This document shows, piece by piece, positions 62,200 to 64,000 of a DNA stretch of 64,000 nucleotides. A program made the position numbers and the translations under genes. The notes below the pieces were generated by a model, which saw nothing but the letters and a program-made list of their open reading frames with translations, had not been told where the DNA came from and ran no database searches. Positions within the stretch are counted from its first letter, which is position 1; every line of letters starts with the position of its first letter. Source of the DNA: DASZVN01 sp035547055 (lineage in GTDB: Bacteria > Pseudomonadota > Alphaproteobacteria > Rhizobiales > Methylopilaceae); NCBI GenBank assembly GCA_035547055.1, contig DASZVN010000052.1, positions 1 through 64,000 of the forward strand, in the 5' to 3' direction.

Positions 62200-62916
62200 G
62201 TGAGCACGGTTCGCATCGGGATGATCGTGCCCTCGCTGAACACCATCGCCGAGGATGATTTCCGCCGCTTCTGCCCGGCGGAGATCGCCTATCACGTCCA
62301 TCGCGTCCGTCTGCGCACCGAGCCCGGCAAGGTCACCGTGGACGACCTCGCCCGCGCTGGCCGCGGGGCCGAGGACGCCGGGCGCGCCCTGCTCGACCTC
62401 AAGCCTACCGCGATCGCCTTCAACTGCACCGGCGCCAGCGTCGCCGGCGGCGAGGGATCGGACCGCCGCCTCGCCGCCGACATGACCGCCGCGCTCGGCG
62501 TCCCGTCGACCAACACCATGCTCGCGGTCAAGCAGGCGCTGGAAGCGCTCGGCGTCCGCTCGCTCGTCCATGTCTGTCCGTTCGAGGGCGAGTCGAGCGA
62601 GATCGAGCGGCGCGCGCTCGAGGAGGGCGGCTTCGACGTCGTCAGCTCGGTTGCGCTTGGCTTCACCGACGCGCGGGTCGCGGCGAACCTGCCGCCGGAG
62701 GAGATCGCTGCGGTCGGCCGCAGTCGCGATTCCGACCGGGCGGACGCCATTCTCCTGTCCTGCGCCAACGTCCGCGCGCTGGAGGCCGCGCCCGTGCTCG
62801 AAGCCGAGCTCGGCAAGCCGGTCGTGACCAGCAACCAGGCGATGCTGTGGGCGGTGACGCGGCTTGCCGGCTGGCGCGGCACGATCGCCGGCGGCGGACG
62901 GCTGATGACCTGTTGA
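62200..62916 (+). CDS. Asp/Glu racemase-superfamily protein (maleate isomerase/arylmalonate decarboxylase-like)
   Basis: About 238 residues from GTG 62200, which follows GGAGG by seven bases. STVRIGMIVPSLNTIAEDDF, AFNCTGASVAGG and LSCANVRALEAAPVLEAELG show the two-Cys racemase/isomerase arrangement. Two cysteines favour isomerase or racemase over decarboxylase chemistry. It may isomerise an unsaturated diacid of the pathway. The TRAP binding-protein gene follows 38 bases later. Confidence 0.85.
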   Translation: MSTVRIGMIVPSLNTIAEDDFRRFCPAEIAYHVHRVRLRTEPGKVTVDDLARAGRGAEDAGRALLDLKPTAIAFNCTGASVAGGEGSDRRLAADMTAALGVPSTNTMLAVKQALEALGVRSLVHVCPFEGESSEIERRALEEGGFDVVSSVALGFTDARVAANLPPEEIAAVGRSRDSDRADAILLSCANVRALEAAPVLEAELGKPVVTSNQAMLWAVTRLAGWRGTIAGGGRLMTC

Positions 62917-62954
62917 TGCGACGGCTCGAAGAGAAGACGACAAGGGAGGAAGGG

Positions 62955-64000
62955 ATGGCGTTCAAGAAAGGTGCACTGGCCGCCGCGGCGGGATTGATGG
63001 CCCTCGCGCTCGGGACTGCGTCGGGCCGGGCCGAGGATTTGCCGCAGACCCATCTCCAGGTGATCGGCTCGGCGAGCTTCTCCAGCCTCTACAAGGCGCT
63101 GGAGGTGCCGTTCTGGAACGACATCGCCAAGGCCAGCAACGGCAAGGTGACGGCGAAGCTGCTGTCGCAGACCGAGAGCGGCATGAAAACCTCGGCGATC
63201 GCCCGCCTGCTCGGCTCGGGCACGCTCCAGGTGGCGTGGGACGACCTCGGCTCGGTCGCCGGCGACGATCCCTATTTCGAGGGTCTCGACCTCGCCGGCG
63301 TCATCCCCGACATGGCGACGTTCCGCAAGGCGGCGGAGGCCTACAAGCCGGTCATGGCCAAGCAGTTCGCCAAGCACAACATCAAGCTGGTTGCGCTGCT
63401 GCCGTTCCCCGAGCAGGTTCTGTTCTGCCGCGGCAAGATCTCCTCGCTCGACGATCTCAAGGGCAAGAAGATCCGGGCGAGCACGCGCTCCGAATCGGAT
63501 TTCATCCATGCCGCCGGCGCGCTGCCGGTCACGCTCGGCTTCCCGGACGTGATCCCCGCGCTGCAGACCGGTGTCGCCGACTGCGCCGTCACCGGCACGT
63601 TCCCGGGCAACACCGCCCACTGGTACGAGGTGACCAATACGCTCTACACGCTCCCGTTCGGCAGCGTCATGGGCTTCTACGGCTTCAACATGCCGACCTG
63701 GAACAAGCTCGATCCGAAGGTGCAGGCGTTCTTCGAAAAGGAGTTCGCGGACCTCGAGCAGCGCGCCTGGGCGCTGGCGGAGGAACAGACGCAGGACGGC
63801 ATCAACTGCGACACCGGGGTCGGCGAGTGCAAGCACGGCACCAAGGGCCACATGACGCTCGCCAAGCCGTCGCCGGCGGATTTCGAGCGCGCCAAGGAGC
63901 TCGCGGCCAAGGTGGTGCTGCCGGACTGGGCGAGCCGCTGCGGCAAGGCGTGCGTCGCCGACTGGAATGCGACGGTCGGCAAGGTCGCGGGCGTGACCGC
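62955..64000 (+). CDS. TRAP transporter substrate-binding protein (DctP family), cut by the window end
   Basis: At least 348 residues with a Sec signal (cleavage near GRAED). FSSLYKALEVPFWNDIAKAS, LKGKKIRASTRSESDFIHAA, LPVTLGFPDVIPALQTGVAD and VTNTLYTLPFGSVMGFYGFN are DctP landmarks, including the Arg that binds a carboxylate. Several cysteines in the last 80 residues (INCDTGVGECKHG, SRCGKACVAD) are unusual for this family and suggest disulfides. ATG 62955 follows GGGAGGAAGGG. The membrane subunits are expected beyond 64000. Confidence 0.92.
   Translation, partial: MAFKKGALAAAAGLMALALGTASGRAEDLPQTHLQVIGSASFSSLYKALEVPFWNDIAKASNGKVTAKLLSQTESGMKTSAIARLLGSGTLQVAWDDLGSVAGDDPYFEGLDLAGVIPDMATFRKAAEAYKPVMAKQFAKHNIKLVALLPFPEQVLFCRGKISSLDDLKGKKIRASTRSESDFIHAAGALPVTLGFPDVIPALQTGVADCAVTGTFPGNTAHWYEVTNTLYTLPFGSVMGFYGFNMPTWNKLDPKVQAFFEKEFADLEQRAWALAEEQTQDGINCDTGVGECKHGTKGHMTLAKPSPADFERAKELAAKVVLPDWASRCGKACVADWNATVGKVAGVT

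Overview
The window is one contiguous piece of a high-GC (roughly 70%) Gram-negative chromosome. Strong G/C third positions, frequent GTG/TTG starts, Tat and Sec signal peptides, and many families typical of Hyphomicrobiales/Bradyrhizobium-like bacteria (MmgE/PrpD, CaiB/BaiF, LivK-type binding proteins, amidase-signature enzymes) point to a soil or freshwater alphaproteobacterium. That placement is an inference from gene content, not from a marker gene. I see 56 protein genes and no rRNA, tRNA, CRISPR array, insertion sequence or phage gene. Almost everything is uptake plus catabolism of small organic acids, amides and aromatics.

Layout. (A) 131-2572: a secreted RTX calcium-binding protein on the minus strand. 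(B) 2825-7611, plus: a LuxR-type regulator, an orphan family-5 (peptide/opine-type) binding protein and a translationally coupled UGSC-like protein whose motif is degenerate. (C) 7666-16754, minus: a SsuABC/TauABC-type importer with two NMT1-like binding proteins and two permeases, an alpha/beta hydrolase and two amidase-signature enzymes. (D) 16969-34163, mostly plus: SDR, TauD-type dioxygenase, MmgE/PrpD, a SnoaL-like protein (minus) and a GntR/UTRA regulator; then a fused double CaiB/BaiF CoA-transferase, an amidohydrolase, an Ltp2-like thiolase-fold protein with its DUF35 partner, a full branched-chain-type ABC importer and a second CaiB/BaiF pair. (E) 34618-43932: a 2-hydroxychromene-2-carboxylate isomerase-like protein, a minus-strand amidase/acyl-CoA ligase pair, and divergently a MarR regulator heading a second complete Liv-type importer.

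(F) 44296-53744: an AmiC/AmiR sensor-antiterminator pair (minus), divergent from a urea/amide-type importer (binding protein, two permeases, two ATPases) followed by an isochorismatase-family hydrolase and an asparaginase-like protein. The 421-bp leader between them carries a hairpin with an A-x-x-G hexaloop, as expected for ANTAR-domain RNA targets, and a competing long-range pairing next to the ribosome binding site. (G) 53902-64000: an aromatic-acid cluster with an Asp-box protein, an HpcH/HpaI aldolase, two 4,5-dihydroxyphthalate decarboxylase-like proteins, a type I extradiol dioxygenase-like protein, a LigJ-type 4-oxalomesaconate hydratase, an SDR without the usual Tyr-Lys pair, a LysR-type regulator with two DNA-binding domains, an Asp/Glu racemase-fold protein and a TRAP binding protein cut by the window end.

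Each block combines a solute-binding protein or importer, a dedicated regulator, a CoA-activating or amide-cleaving entry enzyme and downstream carbon-carbon cleavage enzymes. The most interesting points are the AmiR-type RNA leader in front of an ABC operon, the repeated pairing of a CaiB/BaiF domain lacking the catalytic Asp with one that has it, the tandem-HTH LysR regulator, and a recurring TGTCCGGACA operator-like palindrome in block D.
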